A stretch of DNA of 53,012 nucleotides from an uncultured Prevotella sp. (lineage in GTDB: Bacteria > Bacteroidota > Bacteroidia > Bacteroidales > Bacteroidaceae), in assembly GCA_900543975.1 (NCBI GenBank), contig UQTI01000011.1:1-53012 (forward strand). Reading direction: 5' to 3'. Below are positions 33,684-41,373 of this stretch, one piece after another. The position numbers were made by a program, and so were the translations under genes. Under the pieces are notes generated by a model. The model did not search any database and was not told where the DNA came from. It was given only the letters and a program-made list of their open reading frames with translations. Every line of letters starts with the position of its first letter. Within the stretch, counting starts at the first letter, position 1.

Positions 33684-34688
33684 ATGACACGCAATAAGAA
33701 AACAATAATGGGGTTGGCGCTTGCTCTTGCGCTGATGGCTGTGCTTAGCCTGTTTGTGGGCGCTGTTCCTCTTGCACCAGCAGATGTCTTGACCACGCTT
33801 TTTGGTGGCGAGACGTCCGACACGTTGCGGTTCATTGTGCTTGAGTCGCGACTGCCGCAGACGCTTACTGCGGCGCTTTGTGGTGCTGCTCTGGCTGTTG
33901 GCGGACTGCTTCTTCAGAACATTTTTCGCAATCCGCTTGCTGACCCATCGGTCTTTGGCATAAGTAGCGGTGCGGCCTTGGGTGTGGCTGTGGTCATGCT
34001 CATGGGCGGTGGCGCCGTCATGACCGACAGTTTGGTGGGCATGGGCGCTACGGTTGTGGCGGCTTTCATTGGTGCCATGGCTGTGACGGCGTTGGTGTTT
34101 GTGCTCTCGCTTGCCGTGCGTGGCGGTGTGGCTCTGCTCATTATCGGACTGATGATTGGCTATGTCGCTTCGGCGTTTATAACCGTTATAAACTTTTTTG
34201 CCACGGCCGATGGCGTGAAATCGTACCTCTTGTGGGGCATGGGAAGCTTTGCCAACGTGTCGTCAGAACAGTTGTGGTGGATAGCCGTGCCCGTGGGGGT
34301 GGGCCTTTTTGTGGCGTTGCTTCTTTCAAAGAGTCTTGACATCATGCGGCTTGGCGACAACTATGCAGTAGCCTTGGGCCTTAACATTGCGGCTGTTCGC
34401 AACGGGGCGCTGGTGCTTGTCGGTTTCCTCACAGCCGTTACGACGGCGTTCTGTGGGCCGATAGCGTTCATAGGGCTTGCCGTGCCTCACATAGCGCGGA
34501 TGGTCATGCGCACCGACAGCCACTTGTCGCTGGTGCCTGCCACGTTGCTTATGGGAGCGGTCATAGCGATGGCTTGCAACATGGCTTGCTCACTGCCGGG
34601 CGGTGGAGGGGTGTTGCCCGTCAATGCCGTCACGCCGTTGGTGGGCGCCCCAATTGTGATTTATGTGATTATGAAGAAAAACAAATGA
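33684..34688 (+). CDS. FecCD/BtuC-type ABC transporter permease
   Basis: A 334-residue inner-membrane permease for siderophore, haem or cobalamin import. About nine or ten membrane segments. Family blocks: ESRLPQTLTAALCGAALAVGG, RNPLADPSVFGISSGAALG (the RNPLADP-LG motif), LLWGMGSF, AFCGPIAFIGLAVPHIARM (coupling region with the G-x-I-x-F-x-G-L-x-x-P-H motif) and NAVTPLVGAPI. The start at MTRNKKTI is set by the promoter at 33591. No ATP-binding or substrate-binding partner is adjacent: the next gene is ligA. Its partners must be encoded elsewhere, or the gene was separated from them. Confidence 0.93.
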   Translation: MTRNKKTIMGLALALALMAVLSLFVGAVPLAPADVLTTLFGGETSDTLRFIVLESRLPQTLTAALCGAALAVGGLLLQNIFRNPLADPSVFGISSGAALGVAVVMLMGGGAVMTDSLVGMGATVVAAFIGAMAVTALVFVLSLAVRGGVALLIIGLMIGYVASAFITVINFFATADGVKSYLLWGMGSFANVSSEQLWWIAVPVGVGLFVALLLSKSLDIMRLGDNYAVALGLNIAAVRNGALVLVGFLTAVTTAFCGPIAFIGLAVPHIARMVMRTDSHLSLVPATLLMGAVIAMACNMACSLPGGGGVLPVNAVTPLVGAPIVIYVIMKKNK

Positions 34689-34698
34689 CCTGAGGTCA
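34686..34698. promoter_or_regulatory. 13-bp perfect palindrome at the FecCD stop
   Basis: TGACCT-G-AGGTCA overlaps the TGA stop of the permease gene, about 50 bases before ligA. It could be a regulator site for ligA or chance. I see no TAnnTTTG between it and ligA. Confidence 0.3.
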
Positions 34699-34748
34699 AC
34701 ATGCTCTGATTGTGAAGGTCTTAACGTTTTGCTTAAAATAAAAAAGAT

Positions 34749-37046
34749 ATGGACGAGAAAGAAAGAATATTGCAGCTTCGGAAAGAACTGCATGAACACA
34801 ATTATAAGTATTATGTGCTCAACAGTCCGGATATTTCCGATTTCGACTTTGATGCTCTCATGCGCGAACTTCAAGACCTTGAGGCTCGACATCCTGAGAT
34901 GGCGGATCCAAACTCGCCGTCGCAACGTGTGGGAAGCGACCTGAACAGCGAGTTTAAGCAGGTGGTGCACAAGTATCCCATGCTCTCGTTGGCTAACACT
35001 TATAACCAACAGGACGTGCGCGACTGGTATGAGAGCGTGAAGCGCGGACTGGGTGGCGAGGATTTTGAGGTGTGCTGCGAGATGAAGTATGACGGACTTT
35101 CCATTTCGCTTACCTATGTTGACGGCCAACTGGTGCGTGGCGTCACCCGTGGCGATGGTGTGCAGGGCGATGATGTTACGGCAAACGTGAAGACCATACG
35201 CTGCATTCCGTTGGTGCTTCCCGGCACGGGCTATCCCCATGAGTTTGAAATCCGTGGCGAGATTCTGATGCCGTGGAAGGTGTTTGAGCGTCTTAACGCT
35301 GAGCGTGAGGCAGCAGAGGAGCCGCTCTTTGCTAACCCGCGCAACGCCGCCAGTGGCACGTTGAAGAGTCAGAACTCGCGACTTGTGGCAAGCCGACAGC
35401 TCGACAGCTACCTCTATTATCTGCTTGGCGAGGAGTTGCCGTCGGATGGCCATTATGAGAATCTTCAGGCGGCAGCGTCATGGGGCTTTAAGATAAGCCA
35501 AGGCATGAAGAAGGTGAAGACGCTTGAGGAGATTTATGCCTACATCGACTTTTGGGACACGGAACGCAAAAACCTGCCTGTGGCTACCGATGGCATTGTG
35601 CTGAAGGTCAACTCGCTACGACAGCAACGACAGTTGGGCTTCACTGCAAAGAGTCCGCGATGGGCTATAGCCTATAAGTTTAAAGCCGAACGCGCCCTCA
35701 CGCGCCTTGACAAGGTCACCTATCAGGTTGGCCGTACAGGAGCCGTGACGCCCGTTGCCAACATGGAGCCTGTGCAGCTTGCTGGCACCACGGTGCGTCG
35801 CGCCACGCTTAACAACGAAGATTTCATACGCAGCTTCGATCTTCACATCAGCGATTATGTGTATGTGGAGAAGGGTGGCGAGATCATTCCTAAGATTGTG
35901 GGCGTCGACACCGACCGTCGTGAGCCAGGGGCGCAGCCTGTTGAGTTTATAACACATTGCCCCGAGTGTGGTGCCGAACTTGTGAGATATGAGGGCGAAG
36001 CCGCACATTATTGTCCTAACGATGCTGCTTGTCCACCGCAGATCAAGGGCCGGATAGAACATTTCATTGCCCGTAGAGCCATGAACATAGACTCGCTTGG
36101 ACCTGAGACCGTTGATGAATATTTCCGTCGTGGACTTATTCACAACATCGCCGACCTGTACGACATAAAGGTTGAGGACATAAGTGCTGGAGGCAGCAAG
36201 CTACGTTCGGCACAGAAGATTGTCAAAGCCATTGACGACTCAAAGAAGGTGCCGTTTGAGAGAGTGGTCTTTGCCCTCGGCATACGTTTTGTGGGAGAGA
36301 CCTCTGCCCGTCTTATTGCCCGACATTTTGGCGACATCGACACGCTCATGAACGCATCGTTGCAACAGCTGCTTGAGGTAGAGGGCGTGGGCGAGGTCAT
36401 TGCCAAGAGCATAATAACCTATTTCCATAACGACACAAACCGCTCTATCGTGGAACGTCTGCGTGCTTATGGTTTGCAGATGGCTGTTGAGAAGGGCGAG
36501 GAGCAAGGTGGCAGCGATGTGCTTGCAGGCAAGAGCATTGTTATAAGTGGCGTGTTCCAGCACCACAGCCGCGATGAGTATAAGGCAATAATAGAACGCA
36601 ATGGCGGCAAAAACGTAGGCTCTATCAGCGGCAAGACATCGTTCATACTCGCTGGCGACAATATGGGCCCGTCAAAACTGCAAAAGGCTGAGAAGCTGGG
36701 GGTGGCTATCGTGGACGAGGAGACTTTCCTGAAGATGATTGAAGGCTCTGCAACCGAAGATTCTGCAATAGCCGAAGATTCTATGGCTGAAAGCTCTATA
36801 GCCGAAAGCTCTGCAATCGAAGGCTCTGCAACCGAAGGCTCTGCCAACGAAAACACTGCCAGCGAAGGCTCTGCCAACGAAAGCTCTGCCAACGAAGGCA
36901 CTGCCAGCGAAAGCTCTGCAACCGAAGGCTCTTCTGGTCATTCTGAAAGTCAAAGTGAATGTTCTGCATCTTCAAATGTTCAGAAAGAAACCTCTAAAGC
37001 TTCGTCTAAGGGTGGTGGTGAGCAACTGCTTCTGTTTGAGGATTAA
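34749..37046 (+). CDS. ligA: NAD-dependent DNA ligase with long repeat tail
   Basis: A 765-residue enzyme that seals nicks in replication and repair using NAD+. Domain Ia (HNYKYYVLNSPDISDFDFD) binds NMN. The adenylation domain has lysine K113 in EMKYDGLSIS. An OB-fold, a four-Cys zinc finger (CPEC...CPNDAAC), helix-hairpin-helix repeats (LEVEGVGEVIAKSI) and a BRCT domain (about 590-664, VISGVFQHHSRDEYKAIIERNGG) follow. Normal LigA ends near residue 670. Here about 101 extra residues (665-765) consist of E-x-S-A-x pentads, then a Ser/Lys segment, ending GGEQLLLFED. QLLLF fits the QLxLF sliding-clamp-binding consensus. The core is certain; the tail's function is inference. Confidence 0.97.
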   Translation: MDEKERILQLRKELHEHNYKYYVLNSPDISDFDFDALMRELQDLEARHPEMADPNSPSQRVGSDLNSEFKQVVHKYPMLSLANTYNQQDVRDWYESVKRGLGGEDFEVCCEMKYDGLSISLTYVDGQLVRGVTRGDGVQGDDVTANVKTIRCIPLVLPGTGYPHEFEIRGEILMPWKVFERLNAEREAAEEPLFANPRNAASGTLKSQNSRLVASRQLDSYLYYLLGEELPSDGHYENLQAAASWGFKISQGMKKVKTLEEIYAYIDFWDTERKNLPVATDGIVLKVNSLRQQRQLGFTAKSPRWAIAYKFKAERALTRLDKVTYQVGRTGAVTPVANMEPVQLAGTTVRRATLNNEDFIRSFDLHISDYVYVEKGGEIIPKIVGVDTDRREPGAQPVEFITHCPECGAELVRYEGEAAHYCPNDAACPPQIKGRIEHFIARRAMNIDSLGPETVDEYFRRGLIHNIADLYDIKVEDISAGGSKLRSAQKIVKAIDDSKKVPFERVVFALGIRFVGETSARLIARHFGDIDTLMNASLQQLLEVEGVGEVIAKSIITYFHNDTNRSIVERLRAYGLQMAVEKGEEQGGSDVLAGKSIVISGVFQHHSRDEYKAIIERNGGKNVGSISGKTSFILAGDNMGPSKLQKAEKLGVAIVDEETFLKMIEGSATEDSAIAEDSMAESSIAESSAIEGSATEGSANENTASEGSANESSANEGTASESSATEGSSGHSESQSECSASSNVQKETSKASSKGGGEQLLLFED
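36741..36930 (+). repeat. In-frame pentad-coding repeats in ligA
   Basis: Units of 15 or 18 bases built on GAAGGCTCTGCAACC and GAAAGCTCTGCCAAC encode EGSAT, ESSAN, EGTAS and similar. All lengths are multiples of three, so slippage changes tail length without loss of the terminal QLLLF motif. Confidence 0.8.
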
Positions 37047-37091
37047 TAATTCATGAAAAAATGTTTAACAGAAACATTTAAATTTGGAACA

Positions 37092-37757
37092 ATGAAAATA
37101 TTTGTAGAAGACAAGATAGAGTCGGTCTGTCCCTCTTTTGTGGGAGCTTGTGTAGAGGCCGATGTTGAGAACAGCGAATATTCGGAGGAGCTGTGGCAGC
37201 TTATCGATGAGCTTGGTGAGCAGTTTCGCCAGACGCTGACGACCGAATCGTTGAAAGACATCAGCGCCATTGCTGCCACACGCCGCGTCTATAAGGCTTG
37301 CGGCAAGGATCCTTCGCGCTACCGTCCGTCGTCGGAGGCTCTCATTCGCCGCATGCTGCAAGGCAAGAAGCTTTATCAGATAGACACGCTCGTGGACCTG
37401 ATAAACCTTGCAAGCATAAAATATGGCTACAGCATTGGTGGCTTCGATGGCGACAAGTTTGACGGCGACACGCTCACGCTCGGCGTGGGACGTGAGGGCG
37501 AGCCTTACGAGGGTATCGGTCGTGGCATGCTCAACATTGCCGGCCTGCCTGTGTATCGTGACAACACGGGTGGGGTAGGTACGCCAACAAGCGACAACGA
37601 GCGCACGAAGATGGGCTTGCAGACACGTCACCTCGTGGCGCTTGTCAACGGATACGATGGCAATGAGGACACCGTGCGGGCCACAGCAGAGCTTATCATC
37701 AATCTGGTGAACCGTTTCTGCAAAGGACAAAACGCAAGATATTTTGTTTATAAGTAG
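37092..37757 (+). CDS. B3/B4 (tRNA-binding) domain protein
   Basis: A 221-residue protein formed of one B3/B4 domain, the fold used for editing in the phenylalanyl-tRNA synthetase beta chain. Blocks: CPSFVGACVEADVENSEY, DISAIAATRRVYKACGKDPSRYRPSSEALIRR, LYQIDTLVDLINLASIKYGYSIGGFD and GRGMLNIAGLPVYRD. Stand-alone members may edit or deacylate mischarged tRNA; the activity is not proven. I prefer MKIFVEDK (37092) to the upstream ATG at 37053, since family members begin there. It follows ligA by 45 bases and is probably co-transcribed. A terminator follows at 37777. Confidence 0.85.
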   Translation: MKIFVEDKIESVCPSFVGACVEADVENSEYSEELWQLIDELGEQFRQTLTTESLKDISAIAATRRVYKACGKDPSRYRPSSEALIRRMLQGKKLYQIDTLVDLINLASIKYGYSIGGFDGDKFDGDTLTLGVGREGEPYEGIGRGMLNIAGLPVYRDNTGGVGTPTSDNERTKMGLQTRHLVALVNGYDGNEDTVRATAELIINLVNRFCKGQNARYFVYK

Positions 37758-37776
37758 GGGCGAGAAAAAGGAAATG

Positions 37777-37810
37777 AAAGCGGCACATCGTAAGATAGTG
37801 TCGCTTTTTC
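37777..37810 (+). terminator. Intrinsic terminator of ligA-B3/B4
   Basis: A 10-base stem AAAGCGGCAC / GTGTCGCTTT (one G-U) with an 11-base loop, then TTTCTTTG. The following TTTG doubles as the -33 box of the next promoter. Confidence 0.75.
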
Positions 37811-37841
37811 TTTGTCGTTACAGTAGGATGATGTAACTTTG
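37811..37841 (+). promoter_or_regulatory. Promoter of the pantothenate kinase gene
   Basis: TTTG (37811-37814), a 19-base spacer and TAACTTTG (37834-37841), directly behind a terminator. The leader is only about 23 bases. Confidence 0.75.
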
Positions 37842-37870
37842 CAACCTGTAATAACCAAATCTAAAGAATT

Positions 37871-38701
37871 GTGGGAATAGTAATAGGCATTGACGTTGGC
37901 ATAAGCACAACAAAGATTGTGGGAATTGTGGAGCAAGGAAAGGTGTTGTCGCCAATCCGTATCAAGGCCACAGACCCCGTGACATCGCTCTACGGCGCTT
38001 TTGGAAAATTTCTGTATGTAAACAAGATACAGCTTCAGGACATTGAGAAGGTCATGCTCACGGGTGTGGGTAGCGCTTACATCAATGAGCCGATATATAA
38101 TCTGCCCACAGAGAAGGCAGAAGAGTTTATAGCAGACGGTCTTGGTGCGCGTTATGAGACCAAGCTCGACCGCATGATTGTGGTGAGCATGGGCACGGGC
38201 ACGTCTATCGTGAAGTGTGACGGTGAAGACATTAAGCACATCGGCGGCATAGGCATTGGCGGTGGAACGCTGCAAGGTCTGTCGCGCTTGTTGCTGAAGA
38301 CCGACGACATCTTGCAGGTGTCGAAGCTTGCCGAGGAGGGCGATGTGGCACACATTAACTTGCTGATAAAAGACATCAGCGCCAAACCTCTTCCGGGGCT
38401 ACCTATGGATGCTATTGCTTCGCTTTGCGGCAACGCCAAGAGCAACGCTTCGCGTGAGGATATCGCCATCGGACTGATATGGATGGTGCTTCAGAGCATC
38501 TGTAGCGCGTCCATTCTCTCTTCACTTGGCTCTGGCATAAAAGATTTTGTGATGATCGGTAATCTCACGTTGCTGCCGCAATGTAGCCGTGTGTTCCCTG
38601 CAACCGAGCGGTTGTATGGCGTGAAATTCCATATTCCTAAGTATTCGGAGTTTTGCACGGCCATAGGTGCGGCGTTATGTTACACCAACAGGCAACAATA
38701 A
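37871..38701 (+). CDS. coaW: Type II pantothenate kinase
   Basis: A 276-residue kinase of the ASKHA fold that phosphorylates pantothenate, the first step of coenzyme A synthesis. The N-terminal phosphate-1 loop is GIVIGIDVGISTTKIVGI; MIVVSMGTGTSIVKCDG is phosphate-2; HIGGIGIGGGTLQGLSRLL is the substrate or dimer block. The C-terminal IGNLTLLPQCSRVFPATERLYGVKFHIPKYSEFCTAIGAAL is the adenosine motif. Start codon is GTG, supported by the short promoter leader. Type II enzymes usually escape CoA feedback. It ends at a shared 20-base bidirectional terminator. Confidence 0.9.
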   Translation: MGIVIGIDVGISTTKIVGIVEQGKVLSPIRIKATDPVTSLYGAFGKFLYVNKIQLQDIEKVMLTGVGSAYINEPIYNLPTEKAEEFIADGLGARYETKLDRMIVVSMGTGTSIVKCDGEDIKHIGGIGIGGGTLQGLSRLLLKTDDILQVSKLAEEGDVAHINLLIKDISAKPLPGLPMDAIASLCGNAKSNASREDIAIGLIWMVLQSICSASILSSLGSGIKDFVMIGNLTLLPQCSRVFPATERLYGVKFHIPKYSEFCTAIGAALCYTNRQQ

Positions 38702-38725
38702 CGCTTCTTTTGAGAATAGTTTGTT

Positions 38726-38779
38726 AACATAAAAAAGTGAGCTTGCGCCATAATGGTTACAAGCTCACTTTTTTATGTT
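38726..38779. terminator. Bidirectional terminator, 20-bp perfect stem
   Basis: Arms 38726-38745 and 38760-38779 pair over 20 bases without mismatch, with a 14-base loop. A-tract on the left and T-tract on the right serve both the kinase gene (plus) and the DASS gene (minus). Confidence 0.9.
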
Positions 38780-38806
38780 TGTTTTGTTGTTTCTTATGAT
38801 GTTCTT

Positions 38807-38887
38807 GTCTTTATCAAAAGACGCTTTTCGTCTTTATAAGAAGCCTCTCTCGTCTTTATTAAAAGCTTCTTTTGTCTTTAGAAGATG
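38807..38887 (-). repeat. 22-bp tandem array overlapping the DASS stop codon
   Basis: On the minus strand TAAAGAC recurs four times at 22-23-base spacing within units carrying CTTNTNATAAAGAC. The first TAA is the real stop of the DASS gene (38880-38878); the next three units follow it. It therefore repeats a segment containing the stop codon. Confidence 0.75.
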
Positions 38888-40341
38888 TGCATCTGTCCAA
38901 GGATGAAGAGCAGAGAGTAGCCGAGCACAAGGCCGATGATGCCCATAACAACACCAATCTTCATCATCTCGTTCTGTTTGACCAGACCGGTAGAGTGGGC
39001 GATGGCGTTTGGAGGCGTACTGATAGGCAGGGCCATGGCCACAGATGCTGCAACGGCGATGCCGATGAGAACGGTTGGTGTGCCGCCGATGCTTTCAAGA
39101 GATGAGCCCATGCCCTTGCACACAACGGCGAGGATAGGCACGAGAAGAGCGGCTGTGGCGGTGTTCGAGATGAAGTTGGACAGCAGATAGCAGATGAGGC
39201 CTGAGATGATAAGGATGGCCACTGCCGACCAAGAACCGAACGGTATGCTCTTGATGGCGTTCTCTGCCAGACCCGACTCGTTGAGGGCAAGACCAAGGGC
39301 AAAGCCACCGGCAACCATCCAGATAACGCTCCAGTTGATGTCTTGAAGGTCGCGGGCGTTGACAACGCCTGTCACGGCAAACACCACGATGGGCAGTATG
39401 GCCACGGTGTTGGCACCAACGCCGGTGACCTTGTCGAGCATCCACAGGGCAACGGTGGCAATGAACGTCACGGCCACAACCACGGTGCGCCAGTTGTGTT
39501 GCAGCTCACCGCCGATGGTGAGGTGAATGGTCTTCTTTGTGAAGGGGAAGAACTTCTTGAGCAACATCCAGCCGATGAGGAGCAAGACGATGGTGAGCGG
39601 CATCATGAAAGCCATCCACTCGCCGAAGCCGAGGTTGAGGTTCAGACCGTTGGGGTCGTTAAGATATTTAAGGGCGATGGCGTTTGGAGGGGTTCCGATG
39701 GGGGTTCCCATACCGCCAATGTTGGCTGCTATAGGGATGGAGAGCGTGAGGGCTATGCGGCCCTTTCCGTCGGCAGGCAACGTGCGAAACACCGGCGCGA
39801 GGAACGTGAGCATCATGGCTGCGGTGGCGGTGTTGCTGACGAACATCGAGAACACGCCTGTTATGAGGATGAAGCCTAAAAGCACATTCTCACTCTTGGT
39901 TCCGAAAGGACGTATGAGGGTGCGGGCAAGCAGAACGTCAAGACCCGACTTTGTTGCTGCGATAGCAAGGATGAAACCTCCAAGGAAGAGGATGATGATG
40001 GGGTCGGCAAAGGTGGCCATGATTGACGTGTGGTCAAGCAGCTCACTCTTGTCGATGCCGCTACGCATGAAATTGAATGCGCTGTTGGAGGTGGTGAACA
40101 GCAACAAGCCGATGACGCTCACCGATGTAGCCCATGACGGCACAGCTTCTGTTATCCACAAGATGGTGGCCAAAGCAAAGATTGCGATGACACGCTCTTG
40201 TATGACGGTCAGTCCCTCTATGCCGTAGGCATCAAGAGGAAGGAACCATAACACGGCGGCAATGAGCACCGCCACTACGAACATTACGGCCTTCCTCACA
40301 TTAAAGGAGCCGTCGAGAAGGTTTTTTGTTTCGTTAGGCAT
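38878..40341 (-). CDS. DASS-family anion:sodium symporter
   Basis: A 487-residue inner-membrane transporter of the SLC13/DASS family, importing di- or tricarboxylates or sulfate with sodium. Signatures: the two sodium-site SNTATAAMM and SNTATAALL motifs, one in each inverted half; AANIGGMGTPIGTPPNAIA and its partner ALPISTPPNAIAHSTG. N-terminal WITEAVPSWATS is the family block. Twelve or so hydrophobic segments plus two re-entrant hairpins fit the length. ATG at 40341 is preferred to the in-frame TTG at 40350. Substrate cannot be fixed from sequence; succinate or fumarate is plausible for an anaerobe. The 3' end is embedded in a 22-bp tandem array. Confidence 0.94.
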   Translation of the reverse strand: MPNETKNLLDGSFNVRKAVMFVVAVLIAAVLWFLPLDAYGIEGLTVIQERVIAIFALATILWITEAVPSWATSVSVIGLLLFTTSNSAFNFMRSGIDKSELLDHTSIMATFADPIIILFLGGFILAIAATKSGLDVLLARTLIRPFGTKSENVLLGFILITGVFSMFVSNTATAAMMLTFLAPVFRTLPADGKGRIALTLSIPIAANIGGMGTPIGTPPNAIALKYLNDPNGLNLNLGFGEWMAFMMPLTIVLLLIGWMLLKKFFPFTKKTIHLTIGGELQHNWRTVVVAVTFIATVALWMLDKVTGVGANTVAILPIVVFAVTGVVNARDLQDINWSVIWMVAGGFALGLALNESGLAENAIKSIPFGSWSAVAILIISGLICYLLSNFISNTATAALLVPILAVVCKGMGSSLESIGGTPTVLIGIAVAASVAMALPISTPPNAIAHSTGLVKQNEMMKIGVVMGIIGLVLGYSLLFILGQMHIF

Positions 40342-40424
40342 ATTATTCAAAAAAATAGGTTTGTAAATTGATTAACTTCCTGCATCTGTCTGCGATTCTT
40401 TCGCTGACGTCTGCATTGTGCTTA

Positions 40425-40456
40425 CAAAGGAACGCAAAAAAAATGAACGGCGCAAA
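40425..40456 (-). promoter_or_regulatory. Probable promoter of the DASS gene
   Basis: Minus strand TTTG (40456-40453), a 20-base spacer and TTCCTTTG (40432-40425), one mismatch from TAnnTTTG. The -33 box lies inside the near-palindrome GGCGCAAATATTTCGCC (40449-40465), a possible regulator site. Confidence 0.45.
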
Positions 40457-40480
40457 TATTTCGCCTTCATTTTATAGCTT

Positions 40481-40604
40481 TTTTATTTTCTTCTCAATTT
40501 TTGTTTTTGTCTTGTTGCTTCTTCCTTCTTTTCTTTCTTTCTTTCTTTCTTTCCTATCCTTTTCTGTTCCTCTTTTTTTTCTGTTCCTCCTTTTATCCTT
40601 TTTC
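40481..40604. repeat. Pyrimidine tract with TTTC tetranucleotide run
   Basis: About 120 bases almost entirely C/T on the plus strand, with a (TTTC)n run near 40530-40553 and a duplicated TTCTGTTCCTC. It starts 14 bases past the GNAT stop and lies upstream of the DASS promoter, so it is a 3' tract of GNAT rather than a DASS leader. Confidence 0.7.
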
Positions 40605-40617
40605 AGAAGAGTGCGAT

Positions 40618-41103
40618 CTACAGCAAAAGTTCCATATCGACAACGTCAAGCATCTTCCCAAATTTTATGCCCACTTTCTCAAAGCACGATTTCTGTTCGA
40701 AACCTAACGAGGCATGCATCTTTATGCTTGCTTCATTGTCGCCTGTTATGCAAGCTATAAGGGCCACGAACCCACGGTGGCGGCATTCGTCGATAAGCAT
40801 GTGCATGAGTTGTGTGCCTATGCCTCGGCGTTCTATGCCAGGTGCAAGGTAGATGGTTGTCTCAAGCGTGTGGCTGTAGGCTTCGCGCTCTTTCCAACGG
40901 TGAGCATAACAGTAGCCGCCGACTGTGCCGTCTTCGTTCTCATACACATAATAAGGATATTCTGTTGAAATGTCCTTTATGCGTTCCTCCATCTGTTCTG
41001 CCGTTAGCGGTTCTGTTTCAAAACTGATGGTCGTGTTGAGGATATACTGGTTGTAGATGTCGGTTATAGCCTTCGCATCTGCTGGTGTGACGTTTCTTAT
41101 CAT
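40618..41103 (-). CDS. GNAT family N-acetyltransferase (phosphinothricin-type)
   Basis: A 161-residue acetyltransferase using acetyl-CoA. MIRNVTPADAKAITDIYNQYILNTTISFETEPLT is the pattern of the phosphinothricin/methionine sulfoximine N-acetyltransferase group, and YCYAHRWKEREAYSHTLETTIYL its core. GIERRGIGTQLMHMLIDECRHRG is the pyrophosphate-binding motif A, followed by NEASIKMHASLGFEQ. Natural substrates are likely modified amino acids. ATG at 41103 is chosen because the family starts there. It lies downstream of tRNA-His and its terminator. Confidence 0.9.
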   Translation of the reverse strand: MIRNVTPADAKAITDIYNQYILNTTISFETEPLTAEQMEERIKDISTEYPYYVYENEDGTVGGYCYAHRWKEREAYSHTLETTIYLAPGIERRGIGTQLMHMLIDECRHRGFVALIACITGDNEASIKMHASLGFEQKSCFEKVGIKFGKMLDVVDMELLL

Positions 41104-41131
41104 ACTTTTTTGTTTGATAAAGTTGTTAAAA

Positions 41132-41170
41132 ACAAGAAACCTCATAAATCATTTCTGATCTATGAGGTTT
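41132..41170 (-). terminator. Intrinsic terminator of tRNA-His
   Basis: A 10-base stem AAACCTCATA / TATGAGGTTT (41161-41170 with 41137-41146), then CTTGTTTTT on the minus strand. It begins seven bases after the tRNA 3' end. Confidence 0.75.
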
Positions 41171-41176
41171 ATCTTG

Positions 41177-41250
41177 GGTGGCAGGTGGGACTCGAACCCA
41201 CGACATTCAGAACCACAATCTGACGCTCTAACCAACTGAACTACGGCCAC
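41177..41250 (-). tRNA. tRNA-His (anticodon GTG)
   Basis: A 74-base cloverleaf on the minus strand. Anticodon stem TCAGA/TCTGA with loop TTGTGGT gives GTG. T-stem GTGGG/CCCAC with loop TTCGAGT. Position 73 is C, and the base before G1 is G, giving the G-1:C73 pair that identifies tRNA-His. The acceptor is GTGGCCG / CTGCCAC, which leaves a C6-U67 mismatch. Confidence 0.95.
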
Positions 41251-41291
41251 CGTGTTAGCTTGTTAAACGCTTATGTCTTAAAAGCGAGTGC

Positions 41292-41323
41292 AAAGGTACG
41301 GGAATTATTTTAAACTACCAAAT
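41292..41323 (-). promoter_or_regulatory. Promoter of tRNA-His
   Basis: On the minus strand TTTG (41323-41320), a 20-base spacer and TACCTTTG (41299-41292). The 19 bases TACCTTTGCACTCGCTTTT are identical to the tRNA-Arg promoter and start region. Confidence 0.8.
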
Positions 41324-41373
41324 AATTCCCGCACTTTTTTCAAACTTTTTTTACTTTTCCTTCAATTTCCCTT

